A DNA stretch of 64,000 nucleotides from Chamaecyparis obtusa. Taxonomy: Eukaryota > Streptophyta > Pinopsida > Cupressales > Cupressaceae. Shown here piece by piece: positions 24,986 to 38,057 of the stretch; positions within the stretch are counted from its first letter, which is position 1, and every line of letters begins with the position of its first letter. The stretch covers positions 1-64,000 of the forward strand of contig BSBK01006748.1 of the NCBI GenBank assembly GCA_027943335.1, read 5' to 3'. The translations under genes were made by a program, and so were the position numbers. The notes under the pieces are model-generated. The model searched no databases and was not told where the DNA came from. It worked only from the letters and a program-made list of their open reading frames with translations.

Positions 24986-25752
24986 ATACCTCTAGCCCAA
25001 GCCTTGTTAGGCTCTAATACCAATTTGATAGGGAGGTTTATTCACAATAAGACCTAACCTTTTAGGACCACTCCTAGGTCTTTCTCTTGACCTATCTAGG
25101 GTTATATCAAGACCCTGCACTAGAGGAATTCTTCCCTCAATCTCCTCTCTCTCCAAGACCTCACTACCAAGTGTAGGTTCAAGTCTACCTCCATTTTCTT
25201 TCCATGGACTCAACTCTCTAAGTCCATCCCCATACACCATCAAATTCGATTTCTTTGAAAAATAGATGGAAGGCCTTCTAATGGTTCATTTTCAATGATT
25301 TTGAGATGATCTAGTTCCCAAAATTCTAGGCTTAAGAGTTGATCTCTTCAAAATAAGTCAATATTAGGTCTCCTTACATACCTTCCGGGCTATAACTTTG
25401 CAACTCCACAAGAAAGTACCCAAACAAATTTGAGTTTATGATACCCTTTTTGAAGGCCTTGAAGACTTTTAAGGTTTCCAAGCCTCACTACATCTGTACA
25501 TCACCTTTTTATATTTAGGCCTATTTTTAAGGGCTGGTAACTTTTTCTTGGTCAAAGTGATGAGTTGGTTTCAAAACTCTCTTCAAAAGATTTACCATCT
25601 GTTCTCCTTCATTATCTTGACTCTTTAACCTTTTTTCTTCACTACCTTGACACTAGATTGAGTTTACAAATCCCACAAACCCTCCATCTATTATCTGCAA
25701 CTGTCAAGCCTCCTAGTTGGGTTCACTATGACTCGCCTAGGGCTTGATGCCA

Positions 25753-27445
25753 AAATTGGTGCAATTGATTGTGAATTTTAAATGTGGAGTTTAATGAAAT
25801 TTTCAAGTGTCGTGCAAGAATTTAGTTGTCAATGTTTCATGAATTTATCCTCTTTAGACGTGTTCTTGTGCATTGCCTATTTTTGTTCTTCAATACATCA
25901 GAATAATGATAGGTGAATCTTAATTATGCTTTACATAATTTTCTTAGTTGGTATTTTTTATCGTTGATTTTTTTTTGGGAGTGAAGCTCTAATAATATTT
26001 TGATTTAGGGCCATTTTTATAGTAAGGTACTTGATGCTTTTTAACTTGGTTTTTGGTTTTTAAGTTATAGTTTGATAAAATGTTTGAAGATGTAAGAGAT
26101 TTTTTGTGGTGTTTATGAAGATATGGTTTTTTGTCTGAGAAATTTTTAGATTTGTTTAAATATAATTTTATTTTTCTTTTTTTTTTAGTTTAAATGATAT
26201 TATTTTTATTTGATAAATAAGATTTTGAAAATATCTTAAGTCTTTTACAAGGAGTTATAAATACAACAGGACTGCTCAAAAATATAAAGCAGTTATAAAA
26301 CAGCAGAGCACAACCAGCTTAAACAACCAATAGAAACTACATGTAGAAACCAAATATTGAAAGAGAAACACAAACAAAATTATAGAAGTTTAAAGAAGTT
26401 ATTCTGGAATTTTTAGTAAATTGTTGTCTCCTTGTTTTCCTCGCTCTGCTGATCCAAATCCCCCAAACATCTTTTTTTGTGTGCTCCTCATCAGGGTTAC
26501 TCATGGCTCAAGAACGTAAAAATTAGACGACGTGATATTGCAGATCTCTTTGTTAGCTATCTAAGCATATAATTTATTTTGAATTCTAATTATGTTAAGT
26601 TTTTCAACTCTAATTTATTTTGTGTGTATGTCCATTTTTTGTAAAAAAACCAACATGCAGTATTTTGGGCATAGATTTTGGTTCGTTCATCGAATTTTGC
26701 AATAAGTTACATTTTTAGAAACTAGACTCCATTCTACACACTTCAAAAAAAAGAAAATTTAATTTTTGATTAGTTCAAAATGATTTCTAGGGGGAGCACA
26801 TAGAAATTTCATGTTTTCAGGATGTGTGCATTTCATAAATTCATAAAAAATTATACGTTCATAAAAAAATTACCGAAAAAATATGGGATAAACTACGTGG
26901 TTTTAGCTAACTTCTCACCAGAGTGATTAAAAAAATTCAAATTTTTTTTTAACATTTTACGGGGAGCACACCAAATGCTATGTTATGTTTTTGGACAAAA
27001 AATATGATAACTTTTTGTGCTCCCCCTTTTTGAGGACCTTAATCTGCATCATTTTCAAAATAAGTTAGTAGTTTAGGAACTAGATTCAGAGTATTACAAC
27101 TCTTGCTTTTGTCACATCTCAAAATTTTGAGTCTAACTATCTTCAATTTCTTGTTGAATTTCAGAGTTTTCTGATTTCAGGAAAAAAGTGGCATCTTATA
27201 CCCCCTTTTTGGTCCCCCATCTTTGTGCACTTACCCAAGTTTAGTATTAGTATTTCTCCCTCTGTCATCTTTCTTATGACTAATTATCAACTTTTTTGTT
27301 CTTTTCACAACTCTAGGAAACTCCTAAAGTGTGACCTTTCCTGCATCAATTTGTCGGATACTTTGTGTAGCACATTTGATGCAGTGCTCCTAGTTGACTA
27401 GGAAGCCTCAGCTAGGGGAAGCACCCCTAATTTACCTCTTAGATA
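25753..27445. other. AT-rich stretch between chromovirus and copia remnants
   Basis: No coding region is supported. GGGGAGCAC/GTGCTCCCC motifs recur in both directions near 26790, 26960 and 27010-27030, hinting at an old repeat. Bases 27370-27445 probably hold the 3' end of the copia element, but no LTR matching the one at 29807 was found here. Confidence 0.5.
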
Positions 27446-27682
27446 TTAATAAGCATCCTTAGGTAAAGATTTTGTGAATATGTCTACTAGTTGTTCCTTT
27501 GTATTCACATATTCCATTCTCACTTCTTTATCTTGTACCAATTCCCTCAAGTAATGATACTTGATAGCAATATGTTTAGTCTTTGTGTGCATCACTTGAT
27601 TCTTTGATATGTTGATAGCACTTGTGTTATCAAAGAAAATAACAACCGACTCAATGATTTCCTCTTTCATTCCTTTCAACAA
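27446..27682 (-). pseudogene. Copia RNase H fragment
   Basis: The C-terminal part of a copia RNase H, with the signatures FFDNTSAINISKN, HTKTKHI and IFTKSLPKDAY. It is joined almost directly to integrase sequence, which marks the deletion of RT. Confidence 0.85.
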
Positions 27683-27699
27683 TTGCTTGATTCATACCA

Positions 27700-28330
27700 G
27701 ATTTGAACAATTCACTATAGCTGTTACATACTCAACTTCTCTCCAGTATTTTTGTGCAACATTCTTCTCAATCATTAGTGTCCTTGCACAATCCATAATT
27801 GACATGTTTCTCCTCTCATCTATACCATTCTATAGAGGTATTCTAGGTGCAGACATCTGTCTCTTGATTCCTCTATCATTGCAGAACAGATTGAACTCAT
27901 TTTACATAAACTCTCCACCTCGGTTAGATCTCAGACATTTCATGATTTTACCTATTTCTTTTTCAACTTTTTCCAAGTACCACTTAAACAACTAAAATGC
28001 ATCATATTTTTCTTTCAAAAACATTACAGGCATCATCCTATTGTAATCATCAACAAACAAAATAAAGTATTTAGCACCACAATAACTTTGTACACCCATA
28101 GGTCCACAAAGGTCAGTATGAACCAAATCCAAAATATTTTCAGAAGTAAATGTCTTGCTCTTGAAACTAGACTTTGTCATTTTACCCAACTGACACTGTT
28201 TACACATCACATTATCAGGTTTCTTCAATCTCGAAAAACCTCTAACTTTCTTCTTTTTACTAATATTTACCAGATTGTCAAAGTTAACATGACATAGCCT
28301 CTTATGCCATAACCATACATCATCAAATTG
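27700..28330 (-). pseudogene. Copia integrase fragment
   Basis: Pre-integrase and zinc-binding part (CKQCQLGKMTKSSF, 28228-27992) and core with HTDLCGPM and FVDDYNRM. Past a frame break it continues to about 27700 (NVAQKYWREVEYVTAIVNC). This is an enzyme for joining element DNA to the chromosome, now broken. Confidence 0.85.
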
Positions 28331-28379
28331 TGCAATAAAACATGTCTCTTCAGATAGATCTAGATAGAAAAAAATTTAC

Positions 28380-29000
28380 CTCTAGTCCATTCTCCACTTC
28401 CAATTAGTTCACCAGTAGCATCAAATATTTTAGCGTTTCTGTGATCAAAATCAACTCGGTAACCAGTGCTATTAATTTGTGCAACACTCAACAAATTATA
28501 GTTAAGACCTTCAACCCAATAGGTATTTTTGCATGTGATCTTATCAGTTAGCTTAATTGATCACTTACCCCTCACAGGACATGGTGCATCATTACCAAAC
28601 TTAACACTTCTACCTTTTTAATGATATAGGGTTTCAAATTTACTTTTATCACCAGTCATGTAATGTGAGCAACCACTGTCAATAATCCATTTCACCTTTA
28701 CTCACATAAGAAATAAGTGCAGTTTTCTCATCTTCATCAGAAGAAATCTTTCATAACAACATAAACTAATTCAATATAAAAATCATCACTATCACTGTTA
28801 GTTTCCTCTTCAACAATATAACAGGATTTCTTACCTTTATCCTTGTATTCTTTGTACCTTATTCCATCTCTGTTATCTCTCTTATCTTTTTACTTTCTTT
28901 CTCTTTCCTCATCCTTGTCATTCCTGTCAGGACATCTTGCAGCAATATGGCCAAATTTGTTACATGAAAAATAGATTATAGGAAGCTTACCTTTACATTT
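28380..29000 (-). pseudogene. Copia zinc knuckle and protease remnants
   Basis: The minus strand near 28930-28990 encodes IYFSCNKFGHIAARCPDR, a CCHC knuckle whose first Cys is now Tyr. Near 28665-28690 it reads WIIDSGCSHYMTGD, the copia aspartic protease motif. Frames are broken by stops. Confidence 0.75.
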
Positions 29001-29215
29001 TCCTTTCCTCTTTTCAATCTTCTAGCCATTAGTGCCTCAAGACCATCTAGTTCCTCATTAGAAGTGTCACTGTCACTTTCACTTTTCACACATTTTTATT
29101 TTTCTCTCTTAGATTTATGCAAAACCATTTGTGACTTGAATGCAAATTCAACATTATGAATAGTGTAGTTATCATAGTTAGATAACTCAAAAGCAGTAAG
29201 CTTACCAATAAGAAT

Positions 29216-29578
29216 TTACAGAGTTAGAAGATTACCAGGGTTATATCTTGATTCTTGAATTGTTGAAATTTTGATAGCATAGATAGGAAGCAAAGTTCTC
29301 AATACCTTACCAATGACAGTCAAATCATCAATGATTCCATTAGCTCCTCTAATAGAATTCACTATCTCCTTGATTCTACCACAATACTGAGCAATATTCT
29401 CATCTTCTGGCATTTTCATTTCATCAAACTTACCTCTCAAGCTTTCATCTTTTACTCTTAGTACATTTGTATCACTGCCATAGATGGTTGCAAGAGTATC
29501 CCGCATTTTATTTGCAATAGTGCAATCTTTGATATCTTCAAATTCAAGATAGCTTAAGGAAGATGCAATCTCCAACAT
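29216..29578 (-). pseudogene. Copia gag fragment
   Basis: A 120-residue open piece of the copia gag domain (DIKDCTIANKMRDTLATIYG, then FDEMKMPEDENIAQYCGRIK). Upstream gag sequence to about 29780 is out of frame. It would form the particle shell. Confidence 0.8.
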
Positions 29579-29806
29579 TTCTTGATTGTGTTCCTATTTT
29601 TCTTTCATCTCCTCGGCAGTCAAAGGTGCAACAGGTATAACATAGTCATGTTCAACATAGTATTTTGCGATGCAATTTCATCAAACTCTGCCATGCAGGG
29701 AAGTTCTCCTTGTTCAACTTTGATACCTCCTTTTATACATCTTGACAATTAGCTTCAAGTACCTTTAAACTTTTTATGTGTAAGCACCAACAACTCTGAT
29801 ACCAAT

Positions 29807-31200
29807 TGTTAATATTATTTAGAACAACAGAGAGGGGGGACGAATCAATTGTTCTCAGGTCCAGATGTACCAATTGAACTTTTAAACACTTCAACAATCT
29901 CAGATCTAATCACTAACACAACTCAGTCTCTAAAGTATATATACCAGAAACATATAAAATGCAGTCCACTTTCCAAAAGTAATTAACTTGTAGAATATAG
30001 AAACATTCACACAAGTATAACACTAGGATTTATAGTGGAAACCCAATTTGGGAAAAACCACTTTGTAACATGTTACTGATATTTTCACTCTTCTAAAATG
30101 AGCTCTATAAAAATCCAACCTTGTTAAAGGTTTACAAAGACACTGCTAGGTGTGACCTGGTTAAAGGATTTAAACACTCTATTAAAATTGACTTGGTTAA
30201 AGGATTTAAGTACATTCCATTAGAATGCCACCTTGACTAAAGGATTTAAACAATGACTCTTAGGTCGACCTTGATTAAAGGATTTAGACTGATACAATGA
30301 TTAGAAAGTAGCAGAAGTTTCTGATCTGAAAAACATACAACTCACTTTCCAAATAACAGATCCAATTCGCACATATATGTTGATTTACTAACTGAGTTCC
30401 ATTTCCATCTCCATCACTGATCTGCTCAGAATTCACTTCAAGCAATCACAACTTTGATCAACTCCTTCACCTCCAACCTTCTTCTTAGACTTATCAGCCA
30501 ATAACATCAACAACTTCAACATACTCTATAACGTCACACTCAGGTTTTCCTATATACCTCTTTAGTTAGGTAGATCCATCTTTTGCCACTTAATCTCCTC
30601 CATAGATCTTAGGTTTAGGTCAGATTCATCGAATCCTTCCAACATTTAAGTTCTTCATCCTTCCTTCTAGATACATCTTCAAAATTCTCATTAAATCCAT
30701 AATAAAATGATTTACCATGTATTAAATTCTCCATACAATCAATTAATAAAGCCAACACTATTTACATAACCCAAGAATTTAACTATGTCGATTGGGAATC
30801 TGAATTCTTCCTCCAAATGTAAATTACTGACACTCGGTCAATATTGTGTTCATCTCCTCGGTCATCACTGCATAACTCGGTCATCTCTACAAACTATCTT
30901 CCTTGGCTAACACTGTCTTACTCAGTAATTTCCTATTGCTCGACATTAACTGATGTTTGCTAAACACTAAATTTACTTGGCATATACTAGCGCTCGGTCG
31001 ACACTAACATCACTCGGCTTAAACTAGATTTCTTCACTTTTTCTCGGTTAAGCCTATTTCTTCAGTCTTTCTTCTTACTCAGATAAATAATATATTATCT
31101 TATCAATGTGCCAAATAATCAAGTACCCATTGAAGTATCAAATAACTCAACCTTTCCCTAGGTTCTCTTGTTATCTCCCTTTCCCTAATCCTTTTCATCA
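29807..31200 (-). repeat. Copia 5' LTR region with internal tandem repeats
   Basis: It starts TGTTAATATTATTTAG beside the primer-binding site. Bases 30119-30290 contain five copies of a 36-39-base unit with the core TTGGTTAAAGGATTTAAACA. Bases 30837-31040 carry scattered CTCGGTCA/CTCGGCTTA motifs. The far end is not identified because another LTR appears to interrupt at 31201. Confidence 0.6.
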
Positions 31201-34200
31201 TGTCATGCCCCGCAAGGGAACTGGGGAAGAGAACAAAGATTCTCTTTGTTAAAGAAAACCTGAGTAATAATTTATGAAAAATTTTGAACTTTTAAAAGAA
31301 TTATGCGAACCAAACTTAAACTTAGATTCCTCCCAAGGTTCCCTTTTCATTTAAATGCATGATTCATTCAAATCCATTAAGTAAACTAACAACAAGATTT
31401 ATTTCTCAAAGCAAACTGCATCATATCTTTAAGAAATACAAAATATTTTCATTTCAACTTTCCATTTAAAAATCATCTATATTCCTAAGTATCCTTTATG
31501 AACAATATAACTTTTAAAATTTATCCAACTCATTTGATACATTACAAATATACTACATTTGATTTTTCAATAGCTTCACTTAAACAACAAGTAATGAAAG
31601 CATGTTACATAATTTGGAATGTTACAAAATCCTTTTCTTTTCCAACATACATCTTAAACATAAAGTTCACATCTCCCTTTCCCTTTTTCCTAAATCTACC
31701 CATTCCAAATACATCATTTTGAATTACATCAATGATTACATTCAACTCCTCATGGGAGGTAACAATAATTTTTACATCAAGAGATATAATTACAAAGCCT
31801 TCATCCTTCAAACTGGTACATAAGCAAACATGAATCTTCAAACACAGCATCCGCAAGAGATACCTTGATAAAATATTTACCACCCAACCACGTGGATACC
31901 TAAAAGGCCCACTCCCCCGTGCTAGGAGATAAACACCAAGGTCCACAAAGAAGGAATAGCTAGGCCAAACCTAGGGTTGGGTAACCTTTCCCAAATAGCA
32001 AATAAAAGATGATCAAAGTATAAATCTTTCCCCAAAAGACTCTAAGGCTTGGTAGAAACTCTAAGCAACAACCTAAGTGAGTGTCATCGCATAGCCCTCA
32101 CTCCTTGGGTTGTCCTGGTACTAGCCACTTCGGGCCCTGGCCCCCAAGTAGGCACATGCAGGATCGAATGCCTTTCATACAGACAAGTGCCATTCGATCG
32201 TATCTACACATAGGTACCTTCTCCCACTCCCATCCATAGCCTTTACTAGCACTAATGGCATGGGCGAGGCACATTTAATCTTTTTAATGTTTTAACCCAT
32301 TCCCATAAGTTTAATTTAAGTTTTCACTTGTTAAATAACTCTTCAGTCGGTTATCCTGGTTCTAGCCACTTAGGGCCTCGGCCCCGCATTGAGAGCCACT
32401 CACTAGGTGTCGTTAGGTTTTTTACCCTTAACCCACATATCATAATTACATCATACATGTAGTAAAAACATTTCATATAATTCCAACACAACAAGAAATG
32501 AACATATTTATAGTTTACACAAAGTTTCATATGACAAAACACAATATAAAACTTCCCACATGCATTGAAACAACATTCCATAGCTTATTCCAAAAATCTA
32601 GGAAAACGTCTCCTATGCCTGAAATTTGACTAAGTCTGAATTTTAAGAAATCTCAAAATTATAATTTTCATCTTAACTCCTATGAATCTAAAACCTATCC
32701 CAAACATCTCAGAAGGTACCTAAACCCTTTATACAAGTATAACTTAAAGTATAATTGTATAAAGTCTAAATCTTATTTTCCTCGGTTTATACTAGCTCTT
32801 TCGGTTTATACTGGACTGGTCGGTTGACACAGTATTGCTCGGTTGACACACTACTGACCTGGCTCGGTTAACACTAAACCGACCTGGCTCGGTTAGCACA
32901 CTACCGACCTAGCTCGGTTACCAAACTACCAACCTAGCTCGGTTAACACACTACCGACCTAGCTCGGTTGACACATTACCGACCTAGCTCGGTTGACACA
33001 TTACTGACCTAGCTCGGTTAACACACTACCAACCTAGCTCGGTTGACACATTACCAACCTAGCTCGGTTAACACACTGAACCGACAAGAACTGCAGAAAA
33101 TGACTGTCAACTTTGTCTTGCGGGTAAAACTGGGCATTATGGGGACTAAGGTTGCCTAATATGAGCACGACCCATTTGAGATCTCCCAATTTCCCTTTAG
33201 AAATGGCCCATCAATCCTCCCTATCTATCTAACAAATATATTCTAGATCTGGGAAAAGAAAGGTGGCACATAAATAGACATGAAACAGTAAGGTTGCAAC
33301 AGAAGTTCTAAAATCTGGAAGCATTCATAATACATCCAATGATAGTAAAATACACTATCCTACAAGATCAAAACCACTTCTACCCTCCCAGGGAGGTTTC
33401 ACCACAGTGAACATACAAACATTCATAAAATAACTTTCCGCAAACACATTTCAAATACACAGAAAATAAAACATATATATATAGTTCTCGATTCTAAACA
33501 AAAAGGTAAACAATCATAATCTCATCGAGTAATAGATCATTCATATACACAATCATAGTCATGGGAAGAATGGAGATTCTTCCCAGGTTAGACCCTACCT
33601 GGGGTCCTACGGAGAATCGTCTATCCCTTGGTTGGAGACTCTCAGCAAAATTTCCAGCAAATATCCTCCTAGAAAATACTCCTCTGGCAATCAACTCCAG
33701 GCTCTTCTTCAAATTCCTCCTGTAGGTAAGCTCCAAATCCTTTCACCTCCTCTCAGAGAAATCAATAGTCTCTCTTCTCTAAACTATAGAAATATCCTAT
33801 TAAAATTTAAGCCTCTCCTCAAATAAAATTTCCTCTCCAAAAACCCCCAACTCCCTTCACATAGGAAATCTTTCCTGTATATAGAATGGAGGAGGTGGTT
33901 GCACGGGTAATCCAACTGGTGCAACCATCCCAACCATCCATCTGTTAATTGTTAAGCTTAAATGATATTATTAAAGCCTTTTCTGGAAAAGATATAACTA
34001 TACCTATCTATTACCGTAATCAAATTTATGTTTCCTTTACTTTAGGGAAGGTAATAGTAATTATTATTTATAACACATTTACCGTACCATTAACTTTATC
34101 TAATTATTTATTAATGTAACACCATAATTACTTACTCACCAATTATATAAATATATGTGTGCATATGCATATGTGTGCACCCATATGCCTATGTGTACAT

Positions 34201-35222
34201 ATATTATTTTTATTACAAATATTACTGCAAACATAATATTATTATTATAAAACGTATTGTTTTCTAATCCATATTATTTACAAAATATAATAGCGATATA
34301 TAATATGAAACATACCATTATTATTAAAACTTTTATTACTATAGACCTTTTTTCATTATGAGTATTATAAAATAATACCATAAAATTATTCATTATTATA
34401 GATATTAGAATCACATGATTTAATCGCATGCCAACTCGATCCTAACTAGATATGCTAATACATAAGTAGCTAATAATAAAGATTACTAAATCATATCCTC
34501 AAATGAACAATAATTCACTTCCATAATCTACTAATAAAATTGAACGTACTATAAAGACAACTAGAACTACTATACTCAAAAATTCATTCTCAATGAATAC
34601 AAAAGACAAGAACCTAACTACAAGATCCACAAAACCAATAAACTGAGAGATCACCTGATACATTCACACAAGGGACTGACTCGGTACTTCCCACCTAAGG
34701 ATAAAAGGATCAAAGGTGAAGTTTCTTCCTGTGGAACCTGGTGATATCTCCGTACAACAACAACGATCGAGGATTTTGAGGGATTGCCTAGACCTGTGAA
34801 GCCAGGTGGAGACGATACCCGGTACCTGCAATCCTGCATCACCAAGAAGAGATACATATATATACATATGGATATACAAATCAGATATATGCAAGCAGAT
34901 GACCAGGATCGATACATCATGTGGACCTCAACTAAGTGAGTAACTACGACTTCGTCCTGAGTCATGAAAACACATTAGACACATGTCCATAAAACATAAA
35001 ACATCATGATAATGGTTAGATTCAAATCCTTGGGTTAGATCTATAAAACATATAAAAATAGATGATTTTCTAATCTCATAAGCATATAAATAATAACCAT
35101 AAATGAGCACATCTATCATATCATCATCCATTGAACATAAATGTAAATGTATAGTTCCGACCACCATAATGAAAATGTCCAAATCAACAAAGTCTAAGTA
35201 TCACCATAGGAGAGGTATTACA
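31201..35222 (-). mobile_element. Probable 4-kb solo LTR of a gypsy-like element
   Basis: The minus strand starts TGTAATACCTCTCC (35222) and ends GGGGCATGACA (31201), a pair of ends common in plant gypsy LTRs. CATCA follows at 35223-35227, and similar sequence precedes 31201, giving a likely 5-bp duplication. The minus strand has a TATA-like CTATATACAGG near 33880. There is no coding region. It contains an internal repeat of GCCACTT-GGGCC around 32125-32160 and 32352-32386, plus the minisatellite listed separately. The call rests on ends only. Confidence 0.55.
32781..33086 (+). repeat. 25-bp minisatellite, about 11 units
   Basis: The unit is CTCGGTTAACACACTACC plus GACCTAG, with variants GGTTGACACATTACC and GGTTAGCACACTACC. 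Units are head to tail at 25-base spacing. GTTAAC or GTTGAC is the most constant core. Confidence 0.9.
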
Positions 35223-35227
35223 CATCA

Positions 35228-36050
35228 ATCAATAGATATAGTACTTTCTTAGATAGCAACTATCTTACCAGTTAAGGTTTGACATCAATGACAATACAAC
35301 AATTGTTTCAATTGTAGTTTCCAACAATTTCATCGTAAGAACTATCTCCCTTGCACCACTTCATTAGTTCTAACTTGCATATGATTTCTTGGAGGTTATA
35401 TATTAGAGTTAAGATTTGTGTAAGTTAGGTGCTTTATTGATGTTATGTGCAGTTATAGGTAGGGAGCAACCACAAATTCAATCTGGTGCATTAGCCATTT
35501 ACCTTTCAATATATCCTTCTCCCCCTTTTTCTCAAAAGCTTATTTTTAGGTGCATCTTGATTGGAAGGAATTCGACCTTCTCCAAAGAAACAAAATCACA
35601 TTTGAAGTTCCACACTTAGGAGGTTGTTTCAATGTTTCATTAGGTTTTTAGGTCATTCACACTCACATAATTTTAAAGGTGCAAACTTTTGTGACAATAT
35701 GTTTTGGCATGTCGAGTGGGACTAAGATTCAGATAAGCTTAAGAACATCCCTTGGTGGACCATAAAAGATTTATTCACTGATAATTTGGGTGTTTAATTA
35801 GTGCCAACAACCTTTGGAGGCAATTCAATAAAATACCATGGCAACTTTGAATGTAAATTCTACTGGTTTCAAGTCCAACTGTTGGTATTTGTAAATATCA
35901 TCTTTGATCTTTTATGTTTTTTGAGTTTTCTATGAATTATAGATTTATGAAGTTATAGAATGGATTCATTTCATAGGAATACATATTACTTCTCCCCATA
36001 TTATAAAAATTCTCCCCCTCCACCCTCCTACTCTCCACCTCAACTAGAGA
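35228..36050. other. Spacer with no recognised feature
   Basis: Mixed, moderately AT-rich sequence. I see only short frames and no element ends beyond the possible CATCA flank at its left edge. Confidence 0.4.
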
Positions 36051-37672
36051 AGAAACCTGGTTTTAATCCAAATACCATTGATTAATCTATTGAAAAACCC
36101 TACAATATAGCCAATATGTGGATTCATGAGCTTAGGGATCATATTTTGGACCTTGTCTGTGGAGGTTTATTATATTTGGCTTGATTTCAAGATGGATCCA
36201 AACCTACCCATGTATATGGATGATTTGGGTTTTAATGAGTCGAGAACTCTCTTGTGGGGTTGCACTAAATAACTACATGAAATTAAGAGGCACAGAGTGT
36301 TGGACACACAATAGGAGGAGTTGTCTTATGAATTGCATATCTTTCTCATGGAAGCCCAACTAGGATGGCAAGAGGAGATAGACTATCATAGCTATCTCTA
36401 ATAAAAACAAGATATGGAGGCACAACAAAAATAGATACAGTTTGAGGAGGAGATTGCTAAAAAGATAGTTGTAGAAGAAGAAGAACAAACAAGCTAGGAT
36501 CAAGATTGCTCAAATGCAAGCATATTAAGTACGAGAGGCTCCCAAGCATAATTTTTCAAGCTTTAGATAGAGAAATCCTCTCACCTTGTAGGAATATACA
36601 CAAGATCCTAAGGCCTCTTCCCCCAAACTTATCATTCCAAGTTTTAGATGCTCCCCTCCATCACAAGAGCCCAATACTACAATTCATCCACTCCCCATGA
36701 AATAAACTTTACCCACTCAACTTTTTATGCCTCATAACATTTCACTCTTTAAGGGTTGACTGGTTATGTGGAGTGTTGATGGTCCTAATATGTTATTTTG
36801 GGAGGAGTTGCAGCCTACTAATCATGAGCTTTCACTTAGGCTACGGGAGGAAAAAGAAGAGATGTGCAAGAGGATGCTAAGAAGGTTGCACCTATTCAAA
36901 CCTCTCTGTAGATAAATAATGAACATAAGGAAGAGGATCCAATCCTCTTATTTGAAGAGCTTCCCTCTTTTGTTGAAGAAGAAGAAGACAATAAATTTTT
37001 TCCTGACCTTGAGGATAAGATCTTGGCTTTTGAGCCTTTATTAGAACTTGAGAGCCTTTTGTAAGGAAAATGAGAACACAATCATTTTCTACAATAGGAA
37101 TGCTCTATAATATGGAGGATGAAAAATAAGATCCTAAGGATATCTCTATCCTTCAGGAAGAACATGTTGATATGCATGAGGTTGACCCTCAACCTGTGCA
37201 TATTATTATAGTAGAGAAAAGGGAATCTAATGAAGAAGAAAGTTTTTAGGATGAGCTATAAATATTTTTCACATCCATAGACATAAAGTCATCTTATCTT
37301 TCATCAGGAGATCATGAATTGCAGAAGCAACATGTAGATATCCACATCATACCAGAGGCACTACAAATAGATCATAAGGACCACAAGGAAGAGGTGCAAG
37401 AGTTCATCTCTTCACAAAAAGAAGAGCCACATCCAAGCCAACAAGATACTAATGTTGTATATTATAACAATGAGGTCAAGAATAATTTCTTAGACCCAAT
37501 GCCATCAAGAGGATGCCCCATAAGGCATCTAGCTCTACAAAGAATCCACAAGCTACCCCTGATCATGCTTGTTTCAGAGAATGCAAGTGAGTATCACAAG
37601 GAAAATCAAGTTTATCTTACTCAAATAGAAAGTGTTCCAATGTTAGAGAACCTCTTTTTTTCTCAACATTGA
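36050..37672 (+). pseudogene. Decayed acidic reading frame, unknown
   Basis: I do not recognise a family. Plus-strand codons rich in Glu, Asp, Ile and His run across the region with several stops. The longest open part is 37319-37672 (117 aa, starting MQKQHVDIHIIPEAL). Near 36900-37060 the frame reads acidic and Leu-rich, for example LPSFVEEEEDNKFF. Codon bias along the whole stretch suggests one ancestral frame, perhaps from a non-autonomous retroelement like the acidic frame at 13458. The minus frame 36896-37081 is a shadow. Confidence 0.4.
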
Positions 37673-38057
37673 GAATGTATTCTAGCAAGCTATGGTATGC
37701 CTATCATTCCTGGTGTCTTGTCTAGTTGGAAAAATGCATGAAAGGAGCAAGAAGTTAGTTAGTTTGGGTTGCTATTTTAATAAGCCATTTAATGGCTTTA
37801 TTTAATTTATTTTGTTTTTATTTTTTGTAAATAGTAGGTTAGATATTTTTAGCTTTTGAAGAAGTGTTCAAGCACAACTATTTTCTTTTAGAAATTACAA
37901 AATTTTGGTTTTGATTAGCTATAGGAAGTTGTAGAGAGGATATTAAGAAGATTCTATCAAAAGATGCCTCTTTTCCCTTGTTCCTTAAGAGTGACTCCAT
38001 GCCCAATAAATTTCCAGGCTACTGATCTGTATACCTAATAGGAAACTATTTCATAGA
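37673..38057. other. Spacer left of copy B
   Basis: Non-coding. The counterpart of this stretch in copy A would lie outside the window, so it may or may not belong to the duplicated unit. Confidence 0.4.

Larger units (their letters stand above)
18799..25752 (-). mobile_element. Ty3/gypsy chromovirus, copy A (6,954 bp, decayed)
   Basis: Both LTRs start TGATAGGGAGG and end CTTGATGCCA (18799-19550, 25026-25752). The element points left. The primer-binding site next to the right LTR, read on the minus strand near 25008-25024, is TGGTATTAGAGCC, complementary to initiator tRNA-Met. The order on the minus strand is gag, protease, reverse transcriptase, RNase H, integrase, chromodomain: the order of a chromovirus. 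Frameshifts and stops break pol. The left LTR of A is far more like the left LTR of copy B than like its own right LTR, so the element was in place before the duplication. I could not make out a clean target duplication. Confidence 0.92.
27446..29806 (-). mobile_element. Ty1/copia retrotransposon body, RT deleted
   Basis: The direction is leftward. The primer-binding site just left of 29807, read on the minus strand, is TGGTATCAGAG, matching initiator tRNA-Met. Then follow gag, zinc knuckle, protease, integrase and RNase H. Integrase ends near 27700 and RNase H (SAINISKNQVMHTKTKHI) begins at 27682, so the reverse transcriptase between them is missing. Stops and frameshifts are frequent. No left LTR was identified. 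Confidence 0.85.

Noticed and set aside
24281..24995. Plus-strand frames opposite gag
   Set aside because: Antisense shadows of the gag reading frame.
18799..25757. Target duplication of chromovirus A
   Set aside because: Left flank CTAAA and right flank AAATT do not match well enough; the right flank may have been altered.
32781..33086. CRISPR-like array
   Set aside because: Units are contiguous with no unique spacers and the genome is eukaryotic; it is a minisatellite.
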